DNA from: Lenzites betulinus
Taxonomy: Eukaryota > Basidiomycota > Agaricomycetes > Polyporales > Polyporaceae
Assembly (NCBI GenBank): GCA_022264855.1
Contig: JABYQU010000058.1
Span: 124,001-188,000, forward strand
Length of the DNA stretch: 64,000 nt
Direction of reading: 5' to 3'
Part shown: one piece after another, positions 34,832 to 48,014 of the stretch
Layout of the letters: each line of letters starts with the position of its first letter
Numbering within the stretch: position 1 is the stretch's first letter
Made by a program: the position numbers and the translations under genes
The notes under the pieces: model-generated
Told to the model about the DNA's origin: nothing
What the model saw: only the letters and a program-made list of their open reading frames with translations
Database searches by the model: none

Positions 34832-36553
34832 ATGCACAACCCAACTCTCCTGGGACTTTCCATTCTCTTCTTGTCTTGCGCTTCGCCTACACTGGGAGCA
34901 TCTGCAGATTCTCCTTCAGCTCCGCCCAGTCCTGCACTAGGCTTCAACCCCGTCTTAAGCCCTCTTGAGTCGTCTATGTCTATCCCTAGTTCCCCTCTCC
35001 CGGGCACACCAGTTACATCTTCCGCAGCGGATGTCCTTGCAACTCTTTCTAGCTCTTTTACAGAGACAGAAGCTTCTGTCATGACCCCTCCTCCGGTAGA
35101 AGTCGGAGCCGCTGCCGTCCTGCCCACTACGTCTCTGGATATCCAGCCAGCTCTCAGCACTCAGCTGGATCTTCAAGTTGACGCGCAGCCAGAAACAACA
35201 ACTGCCCCGTCCCCCATGAAGCACTCTAAGATTGGATCCTCCCACAAGAAGCTAGCTTCTAAATTGAAGGCCATCGCTTCTGCCTCGTCTGCGAGCTCCC
35301 TACCTACTCCCTCCTACAGTCCGAGCCTCGCGAAGCCTATGGACGCGGTTTCTTTGGTGCCTACAATTTCCGCCACCCTGGCTGCACCCGCCCTCTCTAC
35401 ATTGCCCACCACATCGCCTCGGCCATCGACAGCGACCTTCAACGAGCCCACCTTTTCCTCGATGCGCTCAATCGTCCAGCCGACTTCAGACGTTCTCGGA
35501 GATCCCAGCCCAGAGGTGCATTCCCAGACTACATCGGACGCTTCGCAACGGGCCCGCAAGACTGCCATCGTCGCCGCGTTCTTGATCCTCGGCACGCTCG
35601 GTGCGCTCGGTGGGGGCGTCCTCTGCTTCAAATGCGGTGTCCTGCCCTGTTGCCACAGCAAAGACAGGCACCGCAAGTCGCGCACGTCCCTCGCGCGCGC
35701 GGCGGAGGAGGGGCTGCGGAAGCCCGCACGCGCCGTGTCGCTTGAGAAGTCGATCATCCCCGGCGCGCCACCCCAAGCCCCCCTGGACGACATGCCCTTC
35801 CTCCCCAGCGGGTCGCACACCCGCTCCTGCAGCACCTGCCCGGACTCCCTCGTCGGCATGAAGAGCGGCATCTCCGGCGGCGCGTCGAGCTGGCGCGTGT
35901 ACGCGACGAACGAGGACGGCCAGTACGAAGACGTCACGCACGTCCTCGCCTCCGACACCTTCTCCGAGCGCTCCGCCTCCCCCACGCCCTCCTCGTACCA
36001 CTCGCAGGCGGCGTCCCCCCGCCACTCGGCGTCCAGCGCGCTCAGCGGTCAGAGCGGAAGTTCCTCCGCGCAGCTTCACAGCCCGGCGCACACGCGCTCG
36101 GCGAGCGAGAGCGGGGCCAGCATGAGCGCGGAGTCGTACAAGTCGTGCGAGTCGCGGTACTCGACGCCCAGCTTTGAGCGCCACTCGCGCGAGGTCCCGA
36201 TCTCGCTCTCGCCAAGCGCGGGCTCGTCCGTGTACCGTTCGCCGTCCCCGCCCGCGTCGGTGTCCGTGCTGCTACTTACGCCGGAGCAGACGGACTACAC
36301 GGGCCTGGCGGACGCGGCGCTGCCGCGCGTGGTGGCGGTCACGGGGAGTCCGGCGCTGCTGGAGACGGTCTTGGAGTCGGAGACGGAGGATATGGACTTG
36401 GACTCGCAGTGGGATGTTGCGCAGGTCTATGGTATGTCGGTGCAGAAGCCTCTGAGCGGAGTTGGGCGGCGGTCGCCTACGGCGGGGTTGGCGGACAAGA
36501 GTATGGGCACAGTTGCAGTAGGCGGGCGGACTTGCGTGCTGATGCAGGGATAG
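34832..36553 (+). CDS. Single-pass membrane protein with Ser/Thr-rich ectodomain, function unknown
   Basis: A single frame of 573 residues. A signal peptide (MHNPTLLGLSILFLSCASPTLG) is followed by about 210 Ser/Pro/Thr-rich residues, a transmembrane segment at about residues 244-268 (IVAAFLILGTLGALGGGVLCF), a Cys-rich juxtamembrane stretch (CGVLPCCHS) and a Ser/Arg-rich tail of about 300 residues. The architecture resembles fungal wall-stress sensors (heavily O-mannosylated stalk, one membrane segment, phosphorylatable tail), but no WSC or other named domain is seen, so that role is only a possibility. GC content rises sharply in the cytoplasmic half. Antisense frames over this part are artefacts. 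Confidence 0.68.
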   Translation: MHNPTLLGLSILFLSCASPTLGASADSPSAPPSPALGFNPVLSPLESSMSIPSSPLPGTPVTSSAADVLATLSSSFTETEASVMTPPPVEVGAAAVLPTTSLDIQPALSTQLDLQVDAQPETTTAPSPMKHSKIGSSHKKLASKLKAIASASSASSLPTPSYSPSLAKPMDAVSLVPTISATLAAPALSTLPTTSPRPSTATFNEPTFSSMRSIVQPTSDVLGDPSPEVHSQTTSDASQRARKTAIVAAFLILGTLGALGGGVLCFKCGVLPCCHSKDRHRKSRTSLARAAEEGLRKPARAVSLEKSIIPGAPPQAPLDDMPFLPSGSHTRSCSTCPDSLVGMKSGISGGASSWRVYATNEDGQYEDVTHVLASDTFSERSASPTPSSYHSQAASPRHSASSALSGQSGSSSAQLHSPAHTRSASESGASMSAESYKSCESRYSTPSFERHSREVPISLSPSAGSSVYRSPSPPASVSVLLLTPEQTDYTGLADAALPRVVAVTGSPALLETVLESETEDMDLDSQWDVAQVYGMSVQKPLSGVGRRSPTAGLADKSMGTVAVGGRTCVLMQG

Positions 36554-36781
36554 TAGTGGGCTACACGCGATATGGAGTACTTCATGTGTGTTGTTGCATA
36601 CGGACTTACATATCATTGCCGATGGAAAGTGACATTTTGGATCATAACACGTCCTCATCGAGAGTGCGGAGAAGCGCGCGCGCGAGGCAAGGACAGCGAT
36701 AAAATGTGAACACATCTCAGTCCACTGGTGACATCCCATCTCCAATGTCAATACTAAAGCTCCGCCAATCATCGCGTGCGA

Positions 36782-39146
36782 TTACTGACCTTTCGAGGGG
36801 TCGCGGCGGGGGCGTGGCGAGCGCGACTTCCCGCCATCGCTTGCGCTCTCTCGTGGAAGGCCGTTCGCAGCACGATTGAAGGGCGACTGCCTTCCGAAAG
36901 GCACAGGCGTCTGCAAGAAGATACTCGAGAGGAGGGCCGACCCGATCGTCGACATCGAGTCCCCCCGCCGCGGCGATGTCGGCAATGCCTTGAACCCTCC
37001 ATTCGGCGTACTGCGCGGGGTAGGCGTGGGCGACATCGGGGCGGGAGGCGACGGCCTGGCCTTCCGGAGAGACGCATAGTGCGCGCCCACCAACCTGATC
37101 TCGAGGGTGTACGCGTCGAAGCCCGGGGGTGTGCGCGTGGCGCTCAGCTGCACCTCCCGCGCCCCGTCGACGAACCGCTGCGAGCCGTTCAGCCACGTGC
37201 TGACGTGCTGGTGGATCCCGAGCGGGTTCGGCACGGTGCAGTCGGCCGCGGTCGCGGGTTTGGCAACCTGCGCGTATGTGCGGACGGACCGGGGGGCGGG
37301 CGCGGGGGTCGCGGGGGCGCCGTGCGCGTCTGGGGGAAACGTGACGAGGGCGGTGAGTCGCCCAACGCACTGGCTGAAGTGGATGGTGAACGCGAGCTTG
37401 CGCTCTGGTGCCTGCGGCGTTTTTTGGTGTATGATGTGCAGTTCGGAGGGGGCCTCAATGGCTGTATCGAGGTGGGGACTGTCCTCGAGTTCGAGCTGGT
37501 ATATAGAGAGGTGGGTGACCAACCAGGAGGGTATGCAGACCTGTCGTGGCTCGTGCTCTAGAACAGGCGTGCAGCTCTGGGCGAACGAGGGGTGGATGTT
37601 GGCGATGTAAATGATCTGAGTCGCAGCCGTCGGGAGGAGCCCAGGAGTTGAGATGCCAGACCGTGGTGTGGCACCGTTCCTGTGACCTGCCCCGCTCACC
37701 CCAGCTTTTGGCGACCCTGATGCTGGTTTGGCATCCATGCGAGCCGCCCAGCCCAGGTCATTGAGGGCTGCCACAGTTGCACGACAGACAGGAATGAGTC
37801 TGTAGGTCTCGCCCACGATCGAGACCCCAGTGAGATATCGTTGCGGGTGGTTGTCTCCGGCTTGCGCCCATAGAGGGAGCGCCATGCACTTTTGAGAATC
37901 GTCCGCACATAGGAGTAGCGCAAGCGAAAATGGCTTCCCATGGACGATGATGAACCGGCATCGAACGCCAGAACTAGTGACGGCATGTTCATAGACGGGC
38001 TAAAGTAACCTGAGTGTCTTGTCGGCTGTGCACTAAGAGAAATATAACGTACTGTAGTTGAAGGGATAGTAATGTCGAAGATATCTTTGACTCGCTTGAT
38101 GAGCTCGCTCGGAGATATGATAGTCATGGCGCCATGCTGGAAATCAGAAGGAGAGCGTGCAAAGATAGACTTGTCAAGATCGAGAAGGGGTGGTGTGAGC
38201 AGAGAGGACGCATTTCTGGATTTGGGGCGAGGTTCGGTGTGACTCTTGTGCATTTTATTCGGGCCGCCCGTCTCGTCAATCCCAGCTGGTCTCCAGGTAT
38301 CACCCCAAGCAAAGAGCGTATGGTCGGGATGGTGCTTCATGATTTTCACCTGCAGTCGTCGAAATGCGTAGCTCCCCTCGCCATAGATAGTCGGCATAGA
38401 GACATCGAAGATACCAAGCAAGGAGTACGCCCTATCTTCGGGCTTCGTCGTGTTACGCCCAGATGCCCACGACATGCGACGAGCAACGCTGATGTCCTGG
38501 AGTGGTCGGCGGAGCGTCAAGACCTCTGCTTCGATGCCGGTGATTTCCTGTACGAGGGAAGCCAGTCCAGTCTTCGTGCCATGACATACCCAGTTCTCTG
38601 AGAAGAAGAGGAGAAAGTGTGGCGCTAGGAGCTCTTGTAGTGTCCAGCCTCTTGTGAACCAGATACTTCTGCGAAAGTGGGAGTTGGTTTCTTCCAGCGA
38701 GCAGTCGTCCGGCACATCCTGGAGATAAGCGAAGCATACCGCGGCCTCTGCGTACCATCGGAACATGGAGTTAATGGCCTCGTCGAGCTCGGAGCTGCTC
38801 CTCTTGTCTATGCAGCACGTATCGTTCCAGATCCAACCATATCCTTGCTCTTTTGCAACCCGCACAGATTCCCTGATCTTCGAGCCCACTCGGGGGTCGT
38901 CGTACGAAGTCACGCCTTCTGCGTGGAGCGCTGCAATGTCCGCGTAAGTCTTCTCGGAATGGTCGCGCGCCCAGACATGTGAGAGGATCGCGTATCCCTT
39001 TCTTTTCGCCCAATGGCTATCGAAGCATCTAAGCACTGCAGAACCCCGCCGTATGCGAGATGAGGTGCGTACCATTTCTTTTGCGTTACCTCCTCAGGGC
39101 TGTTAAAGCAGACCAGTTCGACACGTCTTGTAGAAAGCAGCCACAT
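36782..39146 (-). CDS. HET-domain (heterokaryon incompatibility-like) protein, internal join unresolved
   Basis: The start at 39146 reads MWLLSTRRVELVCFNSPEE. A probable intron (about 39095-39010) then joins to GYAILSHVW. The HET core follows: IRESVRVAKEQGYGWIWNDTCCID, SSELDEAINSMFRWYAEAAVCFAYLQDV, SIWFTRGWTLQELLAP and the KPEDRAYSLLGIFDVSMPTIYGEG block (to about 38370). In fungi, HET domains are found in proteins that trigger cell death on encounter with non-self, and in many proteins of unknown role. After about 37900 the protein-like signal moves to another frame (YLTGVSIVGETYRLIPVCRA and KLAFTIHFSQCVGRLTALVTFP), which stays open to 36782. No good intron of normal length explains the shift, so a frameshift, an unusual intron or two adjacent genes are all possible. 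Confidence 0.7.
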
Positions 39147-40697
39147 GACACTGCACAAGTCTAGTGGCCACTTGTAAGCACCTTGTGGGGACGATAACGT
39201 CGATAGACCGCTTACCGTTGTCTGTCGTCCAGGAGCCCTAGCCTGGCGAAGATTGATGCTAGAATTGAGGCTGTCGGGTGAGATGTGCTAGTCTTGGGGG
39301 TGGAGGTGAGAACTCAAGCACCATGCATGATAGCACGGAGACGGCGGAAAATATCAAGCTGCAAAGCGCGCAAAACCTTCCTTAGAATTCGACCTCACTG
39401 CCCTATAGCGGCTTATGGCCCACTGGACGACACCGCGGGACGCGGCACCGGTGTCGGGTCATGATCGTGATCCCCCGGGCTCTCCGAGGATGTGCGCTAG
39501 TCACTGTCTGGGAAGGGGCATCTCCCGATGAATGCAAACTCCCACCAGAAGCCGTGCAAATCGCGGGGCATGCCGCCATTAGTAGCTGGTCGGACTTTGT
39601 ATGCTCCTGCTTCATGGCTATCGCCAATGACCGCTGGTATCGCCCGTCATGCTGTATCCCGTTCCTTTGAAACACGAAGAACGACGAAAGTCGGGGATAG
39701 TGTCAGCAACAACGCAGAGGTGTCATTCGAACATTCGAGGAGCTTACGGATGGGCTGGAGAGACTGTGAACGCGCGGGGATTGCGGTGAAGTCGGACCAC
39801 AAGTAACGCTAGCTTGAGGGGGAAATATTGGCAAGCCTCTGTGCTTCTTGGGCGCCGGGTGGTCATGTGTGCATTCATCCGTGCGCAGTCTATATGGGAC
39901 GTGCCCAATTCCGACACGGAGTGCAGACGAATGACATGCGTGCGAATCTACAAGGATAGCATGAGACGACACGAGGAGCCTTGAGCACGACGAAGCACTC
40001 ACCGGATGATGGTGGTCCGAATGTTGGCCGCATATACAGCGCTTTCATCTAGGTCGACATATCTTTACAAAGGACAGCCACTCCGCAATGAGTGAACACG
40101 TTGAGATCCTCCAAAGCTCACAAGTGGACATCGATTACAGGTTTTGCCACCAGCCTCGCTCGCGAAGTGAGTGAACCGCACATGTGTGTACTTAACTTGG
40201 GCGATACTTGAGTATGTAGTACTAACCATCCTTGTGTTACCACTGTCAGGCGCATTGTATAATCAGCCGCTTCTGATCAGTTGTTCAATGCAGGCCCTCT
40301 GGATATCGCGCGTGTGTGCTCAAGCTTTCTAATCCATGGACAGCAGTTGGAAAGAATCGAAATGAACGAGTAGGGACAGGATACGCCGAGGATCCACAAC
40401 GGAATCGGACACGGACGGCGCAGACTAGAGACATTGTATGATGATCTGAAACGTTTATCGATGCCCGCACCAGGGGCGGGGCGATGCACGAGAAGGCGAG
40501 GGTACGGGTAACGGTGAGACGGTAGAGAGAAGAAAACCGACAGAAGAGTACATAGAACTAAACAGCAGATCGCGATGAGATGGTGAGATCCGGGGAAACC
40601 AATGGCAGCGACGGCGGCGACAGGGTGATGGGGGCGGGGCATGGGGGTAACGCAGGAGAAACCCAAACCTGAGAAGATGGAGGGAAAGGGACGGTCA
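39147..40697. other. Intergenic region
   Basis: About 1.5 kb between the HET gene start and the Ras gene stop. Frames up to 174 codons overlap the Ras 3' end in the wrong phase. No gene, RNA gene or repeat could be supported. Confidence 0.4.
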
Positions 40698-41725
<1,028 letters not shown>

Positions 41726-42449
41726 GGCTGTTTGAACGAGGAAAGTGGGAAGGAGGGTATTGACGGGCGGGAAGGAGAGGGAGGAGGGTGATCCGTCGAA
41801 GCTGGACGAGGGAATTAAGACGTGGAAGCGCCCTATCTTGGAACATACCGGCCTCCAAACACAACCAAACACATATCCCGGCGCCTACCGAGCTCGTCCT
41901 CGTCTCCGAACTCTCCGCCACCGCGAGTCGCACATTCGCCACTCGCCAGTCATAGTGGTAGTTCCGCTCTTTATCCGACGTCTACGAGGCTCCATCCAAC
42001 CCGCATACGTACTTGTGAGTCACAATAAACAACAGAGTTGGCTTGCAAACCTCAACATTCGTGACGTATGGTGCAGAGTCCTAGTTCGCGAAGCGGTGTC
42101 TGGGCACGCGACTTCGTTGGTATCATGCAACAGCGCCTCCAGCCAATGTGCTCGTGGTCCAGCACCATGGGGCAACTATCAGTACTATTGTGCACGGAAG
42201 CCCAGGAGCCCAGGAGCCTCCAATAGGGCTCAACTCCAAATATCTCGGGCTGTGCTTCATCATTGAGATCACCGCTACCTGACATATCTTTCCCAGAGAT
42301 GCTACATCATATGGTTTTTTGATTGCTGTACATCGGACGGACGCTTGCAAAACCTATAACTGAATGCATACGCCGCAATTGAGCGACAACATCGTATTCA
42401 ACAAAGCTCTCGGTCAACGCGCCTACAATAGACTCGACAGCGCTGTGGA
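41726..42449. other. Ras promoter side of a large gene-free interval
   Basis: Contains the Ras upstream region. Frames up to 173 codons occur but overlap the presumed Ras leader and promoter and lack any homology. Nothing else is called. Confidence 0.4.
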
Positions 42450-42735
42450 CGATCCTTGTGAAGTTGAGCGCTGTCATATGCCAATGTCGTATGACTGAGG
42501 ACATGACTACTCCAATGGCTTTATATCACCAGATGTGGGTGTCACTACATATCTCCATCCCCACCAGCTGCAGGCACTGTGTGGAGAACGCTAGAGAGCC
42601 AAGGACTGACGTCTCTTTCCCAGATATCAGCCGCGTTGCCCGCATAGTTCCACGGACACATGGCATTCAACTAATCTGTTTCCTAGCAGCCGTCAAGAAC
42701 CACGGCCTCTAATGTCATGTGCACAGTGCGGATCG
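42450..42735 (+). repeat. Decayed duplicated segment, copy A
   Basis: The first half (about 42465-42570) resembles 42895-43010, with shared words such as GTCATATGCCAATGTCGTAT against ATCATATGTCAATGTCGTAT and TATATCACCAGATG against CATATCACCAGATC. The second half (about 42615-42735) resembles 43375-43480, sharing TTTCCTAGCAGCCGTCA, CCGCATAGTTC and GTCATGTGCA. All copies lack coding potential. Confidence 0.7.
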
Positions 42736-42884
42736 GTCCACATATGCGGATCTGACTTATAGTGTGACAGGACTAAACACCCGCGTAGCTCCTCATACCA
42801 GTCCACGCCCGGGCCACTCAGCAGGGAAACGTCCTCCTCGCGCGAGGCTGGTTTACGAGCCCTCTACAATATCCCGAAAGCGCG

Positions 42885-43040
42885 GCGGATGACTGTTGCG
42901 AAGTGATATCATATGTCAATGTCGTATAAGTGAAGAGATGGCCGCTCATTGGCTCATATCACCAGATCTCCGCGTTACCATATTATCTTCATCTCCACCA
43001 GTCGACCACAGCTATCGCGTCAAGAACAAACTCGCAGATG
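42885..43040 (+). repeat. Decayed duplicated segment, copy B (matches first half of A)
   Basis: Diverged copy of about 42455-42575. It keeps the CATATG..CAATGTCGTA core, the TGGCT..ATATCACCAGAT block and the ATCTCCACCAG block in the same order and orientation. Confidence 0.65.
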
Positions 43041-43364
43041 TCGGGATTGGTCTGAGTCCAGACACTTACTCACCCGTCTGCATGGCATCAATCTATCCGC
43101 AGGCCACCAAGGTGCGCTCAGTCGAATGATGAACCTGGCGTGAAATTTCGGGTTGGGGTTGTCGCCCATTCTTTTGCAGCTCGATAGTATCTGCCACCCA
43201 GCTAGTGGTTTATCATTCAGCTATTAGATGACAAGGCATAAATGCATAACGGTCTGCTTGGACCCTTGTCTCTTCGTGCCAAGATTTCATATGGATGGGT
43301 GAACGAGCATAGATGGGTTTCTCACTGTGCATACGATGTATCATCTTCTAGAGTGACGCTTCTT

Positions 43365-43490
43365 CTCTAACATCAGCCGCCGTTCCCGCATAGTTCGATG
43401 GATACACGCCCTTCAGCCCGTTTCCTAGCAGCCGTCAGGAATCCAGGCCCATGGCACTGTCATGTGCAGATCGGACAGTCTACAAGAGCG
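43365..43490 (+). repeat. Decayed duplicated segment, copy C (matches second half of A)
   Basis: Diverged copy of about 42612-42735. It shares ATCAGCCGC, CCCGCATAGTTC, TTTCCTAGCAGCCGTCA and TGTCATGTGCA in order. About 325 bases of unrelated sequence separate it from copy B, whereas the two halves are nearly adjacent in copy A. Confidence 0.65.
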
Positions 43491-44407
43491 AGGAAAGAAT
43501 TCCTCTACGGTCTCCGGAGTGCGTATATCTTTCCTGTGCAAGACGCAGCGTTCGTAAATCCCTTATTGCCTTCATTGCATTCTTGATTAATGGACTGGAA
43601 CAGCGTTTACAGACCCCCTCGTCCACGACGCTCGTATGCTCACGTTCCGCTCTGACAGCTTGCACCTGCTTATCTGCGTGCACAGTAAGCCTTATGAGGC
43701 TTACTGAGTCCTTGGTACTACTACGATCGGCACAGATACTGGCTCTTCGGGGGGGTTCTTGCCGCAGGCATATCTCGCCTACCTTCCGTACTCGTCGGCG
43801 CAAGGCCCTGCAGGATTGCATACACGTCACAGATCTGCAGCAGAGCTGAGTTCAGATCTACACGGACGTATATGCCAGAACTCAGAACTCCCGCTATCCT
43901 GCGTTAATGTCATGCTCCTGCACGCACTACGATACCTTGAAGTTTCAGCTTTCCGCGGGTCTATGCCAATGAGCAGGAAACGGCGTCATCACAAGCCGGG
44001 GCGCCGCAGCGCTGCCCATCGATACATAGAATTAAATAAAAACGAGCGTACACGGGCGCGTCTAAGACGTCCCTAGGGTTGTCGACTGACTACAGCCTCA
44101 AGTCAGGTGCAGTAGTAGCGCGTGTCGTCGCGCCGCGGTCCTCCAAGTCCATAACGTACAGTCCAGCTATCGCATTACAGAATGTGATCGGGTCGGGGCG
44201 GGGACAGTGTCTGTGGGCACGCATCGTCCGGGGCGGGTGCAGGGCGGGACGGATCGGGCGTGCCCTTATGGGCACGGGTGCAGGGCGGACGTGGGGACTG
44301 TCCGTATGGTCTTGGAGATCCGTGGACGCGCTGGTCGTCTTCGCGGCCGTGAGGCCGTATCGTGGGCAGGAGGGGTGGCGTGGTCATGTCATCGCAGCGT
44401 AGAGCAT
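43491..44407. other. Intergenic region right of the duplicated segments
   Basis: Short overlapping frames only (up to 132 codons). No family resemblance. It includes the 3' flank of the GPCR gene. Confidence 0.4.
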
Positions 44408-46961
44408 TTACAGGTATCCACCGTAACCAGCAGACACAGGAGCTATCGAGCCCGCACGGCTGGGGGGCAGGGGTCGCGCGGAGAGCGGGCTGCGCGCACC
44501 GGGTCCGCCAACGGCAGACAGGCTCGGATCCCGGCGCGGGACGCGCGGGGTGAGGCTGTTGCCGTACGTCGGCGTGCGCGCGGGGAGGCCGACGGGGGTG
44601 CGCGGCGCGAACGTTGCGGCGTCGAGGTCGAGCGAGCGCGACTTGCGGCGCTCCATGCGTGTGGTCGCCGTGGATGGCGTCGCGCCACGACGGTTGGCGG
44701 CGGCGCGGGCGACGCGCTCGGCCCACTCAGCGTTCGCGAGCGCCTCCTGGTTCGGGGTGTAGGGCGCGGGGACGCGCGCGGAGCGGAGCGAGGGGAGCGG
44801 CGACGGCGCGAATGAGGACTGGCTCATCGGGGGGCGCGCGGAGAGCGGCATGGGCTGCGGCTTCGGCTTGGGGAGGGCGCGGTCCTTCGGGGGCACGGGC
44901 GGCTTCTCCATCTCCTCCATCTCGGGCGAGCGCGAGAGGTACATGGACAGCAGCGACTCGTTCGCGGACGTGTGCCGGGTCTCGGTGCCGTCGTTGCTGC
45001 TCTCCCTCTTCGCCTGGCTCTTCGGCTCCGGGGTGTTCAGGCTGATGGTCGTCATCGCGAGCTCGTCCTCGCCGGAGATCGAGAGGGTGGCCTGCCTGAC
45101 CACGGCCGAGCGTGTCTCGCGGCGCGGTGCAGGCAGGCTGATCTGGGCGGGCGGGTCACAAAGGCGCGGGCTGCTTGGGAGCGTGTTCTTCCTGAATGCA
45201 GGCTCGGGCACCGCGATCATCGCGTTGAGTTCCGCAACGGGCGTAATCGGGCGCGAGAGCGACGCGGAAGCCGGGGTGGCAGGCGCGGCCGGCGCAGGCT
45301 TGCGCTTCAGAGAGATCTTACGGCTCACGCGGCTGAGGCTGCGAACGACATCGCGACCGACGTTCGTGCGCTGCTCCGGCTTGGATGCAGAGCGCGGCGG
45401 GGGGACCCATTCCTGCTTGCTGTCCCGAGCGATGAACGCCTTCTCGGGGTTCTTCGGCGTGGTAGGAGACGGCGAGGCGAACGGCCTGGGCGACTTAACT
45501 CCAGCGAAGAAGCTCTCCATGTCAGCATCCTTGGACTTTTGCGAGGAAACGGCGGAGCCTTTCACAAGGAAGGGCCGAAGGATTCGAAGCGTGTTGCAGA
45601 GGATGAGAGCATTCACAGCACCTAATCGTGTGTTAGCCGGATATAACTTATGTCGTGCACCGAATGCATACCAAGAAGAGCCGCAAGAGTGCTCGCGAAC
45701 ACCTGCGCTTCGAAGGGTACACTGAGACCAGACGACTGCATCAAGCCCACGACAACTTCGGGCAACAACAAAATGTTGAAGGCTGCAAAGGGTTAGTCAT
45801 ACTAAAGCTGGCTGTTCATGATGGGCTCACCGAAAGGGTACCTAGCCAACATTATTAGCGTTCGTCAGACAATATTAACGATAGTAATGACTCACCAGAG
45901 CATGCTCCTCGCAACCGCAGCGATGAACCGATGGTACTCAATCGTGGTAACACTGGACATGCTCCACCTGTGCTGACGGTTGAGGTTCAGCTTGATACCA
46001 TCCTTGATCGTGAGCGTTCCGCGCAGCACGAGGAACACAAGCGTGAAGAACACGACCGAAACGAAAGAACCGAGTAGAATCTACCATCAAAGTGAGTGTC
46101 TGACTACTTAAAGGAGCGTATGGCAACCTACCGGAAGCAAATGAAGCAGCATGTTGAGGATAGACCACCTCACTGCAATGCCACACGAAAGCCCGTTGAT
46201 ACCGTACACAAGCCCGAAGGCGGGGTTGTGGACCCACGACGGCGCTGCAGCTGCAAGGGTAACGTCATGAGCATGTGTATCCCCCTTATTCAGACCATGC
46301 GGCGGACTGACCGAGCAGGACGGCAAGAAGCCAGCCAAAGATGGTTGCTGCCAGGCAGCTCCAGCCTGGCATCCTGTTGCGCAGGACCAGTGTGTTGAAG
46401 CTGTGGATCGCGATCGCGCCCGTGAAATACGCTCCTCCAACGTCCCCAATCTGCGTAAGAATCCCTGTGTTCGCACTGTTAGCCGGTCCGGCGAGCTGCA
46501 CACCCGTGCATCCCTACGTACCTTGTGTGTTGCACAGCATCCCTACGAGACCGCAGTGTCAGTAAGACAAGAGCATCCGTGAAGCGCTGCAGGGGCGCAC
46601 CATCCGTAACCCTTTTGTCGGCCGCCCACTGCACATTGATGACCATCGCGATGCTGCTGAACGCGTTGCTGAGCATCAGGGACGCAATGTACGCCCCGAG
46701 CTGCGTGTGGAAGAACGCGCGCGAGTGGTGCCGCTCCACGCCCTCGCGCCGCTGCCTCACGAAGTCCCGTAGGGGGTCCCAGGAGTAACGAGCGAGTACG
46801 CCGAAGATGGCAAGCAGCGAGATGAACGCGAAGAGCACAATGGCCTGTTCGCGCGCGCGCTCGTCAGTTGCTGTCGTGCGAGCGAAAGTGAGGGGGAAAC
46901 TCACAATGAGGGACGTGGCCTGGCCACCGTGGTACACGAGCGTGTTCTGAGCGGTAGACAT
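44408..46961 (-). CDS. cAMP-receptor-like / Git3-like fungal GPCR with long Ser-Pro tail
   Basis: Start at 46961 (MSTAQNTLVYHGGQ). Exon 1 runs to 46601, a short exon encodes GMLCNTQ, and further exons follow near 46460-46320, 46270-46090, 46080-45900 and 45840-45650, before a long last exon from about 45615 to 44408. Seven hydrophobic segments can be traced: IVLFAFISLLAIFGVLAR, YIASLMLSNAFSSIAMV, the GDVGGAYFTGAIAIHSFN segment, ATIFGWLLAVLLG, FGLVYGINGLSCGI, FVSVVFFTLVFLVLRG and an LAALLGAVNALILCN segment. The GILTQIGDVGGAYF text and the LNLNRQHRW loop match fungal class V-like receptors, which act on heterotrimeric G proteins in nutrient or cAMP signalling. The tail of about 390 residues is disordered, basic and rich in SP/TP sites, likely a phosphoregulatory region. 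The ligand is unknown. Confidence 0.82.
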
Positions 46962-48014
46962 GATGTTCGTCGAAAGGTAAAACAGCGACAAAAAGAGTAT
47001 AAAATCAAGAGAGTGCGCAGGATAGAAGAAACACAAGCAAGTTCAAAGCTAAAGCTCAAAGCTGTCCCGGACAAACTGGCCAAAATTGCTGTGAACCGCA
47101 AAAGAGGTCGTCCTGCGCCTGGTGGTCGATACAAGGTCTGACCGAAGCAGACAGGGGGGATCCGGTCCAGAGAACGAAAAAAGAGTGGGGAGAAAGAGAA
47201 AGCGAACGGGAGGAAAGAGCGAACGTCGAAGGGGCCGACAACGAGACAGCAACGACACAGCGAGTCTTGTCTTCAATCCGCCCCAGTCATGGGTGGCAGT
47301 GTGGCACGGCCCACCAAAGCTACATGGCACATCATGATGCTGGTGATCAATCCTCCACCGGTTGCCGTCGCGTTAGCGCCTCGCCATTATAGATATCGAT
47401 CTCATGATGTCAGAACTGAACAGAACGAGCGTACTCCGAGTCGAGAGTCGACGGTACCTGTGGGACACCGGTTTGCACCTGAGACTGAGCACATCCTTGG
47501 CGAAGTCTGAAACATGGGTAAACGGCAGCAGAAACGGCCTGACAATGGGTGGAAGTGCCTGTCAACTGACGTTGTTCGCGAGCTCATCAGGTCTTTTCGG
47601 GCTCCCATATTTCAATCCGGATGAAAGCAAGGATCCGGCCATAAGAATTGAATATCGAAAGCTCAAAACTGTCTGGAAATGCGCGCTAAACGGTCAACAG
47701 GCTGTCCGGACCCGTCCACAGGCATTTCAGCGTCGGAGGCCCGTGTTGTCCAGATGGCCATAGCCAGCTGCTGCCGTGCATTCCACGCTTGCCGAGGACC
47801 CCATCCTTGTCTAGATACTAATACCCGCTTATCGTCAGAGATCCTACGGCAGCAGAATGGAGGCCGGCAGCGATGCGAAGCAGCACGCTCACTGCTCAAA
47901 TCGAGCGCCTGCAATCAAACCGTTGATATCAAACTTAAGACTGCTATGCGATACAGAGCCCGAGTGAAACGAAACGTGCCAGAGGATGCCCGAAACGCCC
48001 TGCATCCCGAGCCT
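46962..48014. other. Intergenic region
   Basis: GPCR promoter on the left, DNA polymerase eta 3' flank on the right. A 119-codon plus-strand frame (47404-47763) has no recognisable similarity and is not called. Confidence 0.4.

Noticed and set aside
35314..36184. Two long minus-strand frames over the membrane protein gene
   Set aside because: GC-rich coding shadow of the plus-strand single-exon gene; no similarity to any family.
44443..45725. Plus-strand frames up to 291 codons over the GPCR tail
   Set aside because: Antisense shadows of the Ser/Pro-rich cytoplasmic tail.
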